DNA from: an uncultured Ardenticatenia bacterium | GTDB lineage: Bacteria; Chloroflexota; Anaerolineae; Promineifilales; Promineifilaceae | NCBI GenBank assembly: GCA_937858165.1 | Contig: CALLZA010000669.1 | Span: 1-5,284, forward strand | DNA length: 5,284 nt | Direction: 5' to 3' | In this document: one piece after another, positions 4,478 through 5,284 of the stretch | How the letters are laid out: the number at the start of each line of letters is the position of its first letter | Position numbering within the stretch: the first letter of the stretch is position 1 | The notes under the pieces: generated by a model | The model's input: the letters and a program-made list of their open reading frames with translations, nothing else | What the model was told of the DNA's origin: nothing | Databases searched by the model: none | Program-made: the position numbers and the translations under genes

Positions 4478-5284
4478 TTGAAATCGAGATACTTGCGCTT
4501 GTTCGTCGGCGTTCTCATCAGCGCCGTCTTTATCTGGCTGGCCCTACGCGGGCTGCACCTGCCCGACGTGTGGCTTAGCCTGCGCTCGGCCGACTACGTC
4601 TGGCTCATTCCCAGCGTCGCCGTCTACTTCCTGGCCGTCGGGGCGCGGACGTGGCGCTGGGACTACCTGCTGCGCCCCATCAAGCAGATCTCGCTGCGGC
4701 GGCTCTTCCCCGTTGTGGTCATCGGCTACATGGGCAACAACGTCTACCCGTTCCGAGCGGGCGAAGTGCTGCGCGCCGTCGTGCTGCGCCAACGCGAGGG
4801 GGTGTCGGTCAGTAGTAGCCTGGCGACCATCGTCGTCGAGCGCGTCTTCGACGGGCTGGTAATGCTGCTGTTCGTCTTCGTGGCCCTGCCTTTCGCGCCA
4901 CTGGCCAGTGACAGCATCCGCTTTGTGGTCATTCTGGGTAGCCTGCTCTTCTTGGGCGCGCTGCTGGTTTTCTTGGCCGTGGCCGCCGTGCCGGCGCGCT
5001 TCCTGCGGCTGGCTGAGTGGTTCATCGGCCGCTTCGTACCCCACCGGCTGCGCGCACCGCTGCTGGGCTTCGCCGAGCGTTTTGTGGAGGGGCTGCTCTG
5101 CCTGCGCGACCCGCGCAATCTGGTCATGATCTTTCTGACCTCGGTCGTCATCTGGCTGCTGGAGACGGTCAAGTACTGGTTTGTCATGCACGCCTTCGAC
5201 TTCACCGTGTCGTTCTTCGCCCTGCTGCCCCTGAACGGCGTGGTCAATCTGGCGACCAAACTGCCTTCGGCCCCCGGCCAAATT
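4478..5284 (+). CDS. Lysylphosphatidylglycerol synthase transmembrane / UPF0104 family membrane protein, 3' partial
   Basis: The open frame gives 269 residues and runs off the window; family members are usually about 320-340, so roughly the last fifth is missing. It starts MKSRYLRLFVGVLIS and has hydrophobic segments near residues 7-23, 41-56, 126-143, 148-171 and 213-238, with another starting about 243. Family hallmarks are GYMGNNVYPFRAGEVLRA (83-100), ERVFDG (121-126) and LPSAPGQI (262-269) at the edge. The family (flippase-like domain of MprF, AglD-type proteins) sits in the cytoplasmic membrane and is linked to moving or modifying lipids or lipid-linked sugars. The stand-alone form lacks the aminoacyl-transferase domain of MprF, so lysyl-lipid synthesis should not be assumed. 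Start TTG 4478 is the first in-frame start after TAG 4463; TTG 4493 is an alternative. It diverges from tRNA-Pro. Confidence 0.92.
   Translation, partial: MKSRYLRLFVGVLISAVFIWLALRGLHLPDVWLSLRSADYVWLIPSVAVYFLAVGARTWRWDYLLRPIKQISLRRLFPVVVIGYMGNNVYPFRAGEVLRAVVLRQREGVSVSSSLATIVVERVFDGLVMLLFVFVALPFAPLASDSIRFVVILGSLLFLGALLVFLAVAAVPARFLRLAEWFIGRFVPHRLRAPLLGFAERFVEGLLCLRDPRNLVMIFLTSVVIWLLETVKYWFVMHAFDFTVSFFALLPLNGVVNLATKLPSAPGQI

Noticed and set aside
4544..5281. A 245-codon minus-strand frame rich in Gln/His/Asp
   Set aside because: It is antisense to the membrane protein gene, whose plus frame has the family motifs and hydrophobic segments.

Overview
The window looks like a draft metagenomic or single-cell contig end, and part of it is not biological sequence. 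Positions 1-131 are sequencing-library material: a T-rich tail, then an Illumina P5 primer, an i5 index and the Tn5 mosaic end. Genuine DNA starts at 132.

Region A (132 to about 1537) is very GC-rich and all on the minus strand. It holds a class I SAM-dependent methyltransferase with its 5' end lost. A DUF2505/SRPBCC-like protein overlaps it by 4 bases (ATGA), and a hairpin and the first 27 codons of an unidentified gene follow, cut off by the adapter. DUF2505 is mainly an actinobacterial family, so an actinobacterial source is likely (inference).

Region B (about 1531-1690) is a homopolymer-rich patch with C runs up to 13 and a G run of 10. It carries no credible gene and is the probable misjoin between two genomes.

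Region C (about 1691-5284) has a different character. It holds a cytoplasmic class C beta-lactamase-like serine hydrolase (+), the redox chaperone Hsp33 (+), five tandem short hairpin repeats directly after the Hsp33 stop codon, a strong two-way terminator, tRNA-Pro(CGG) on the minus strand, and the start of a flippase-like LPG-synthase-type membrane protein (+) running off the right edge. The gene set and style suggest a GC-rich environmental bacterium, possibly Chloroflexota; this is a guess from gene content, not a proven placement.

Hsp33 and tRNA-Pro converge on the shared terminator. tRNA-Pro and the membrane protein diverge from a 170-base spacer that has a good tRNA promoter and several inverted repeats. 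I see no clear new defence or mobile system. The most interesting biological signal is the hairpin array after hsp33; the most important practical one is that the window appears contaminated and chimeric.
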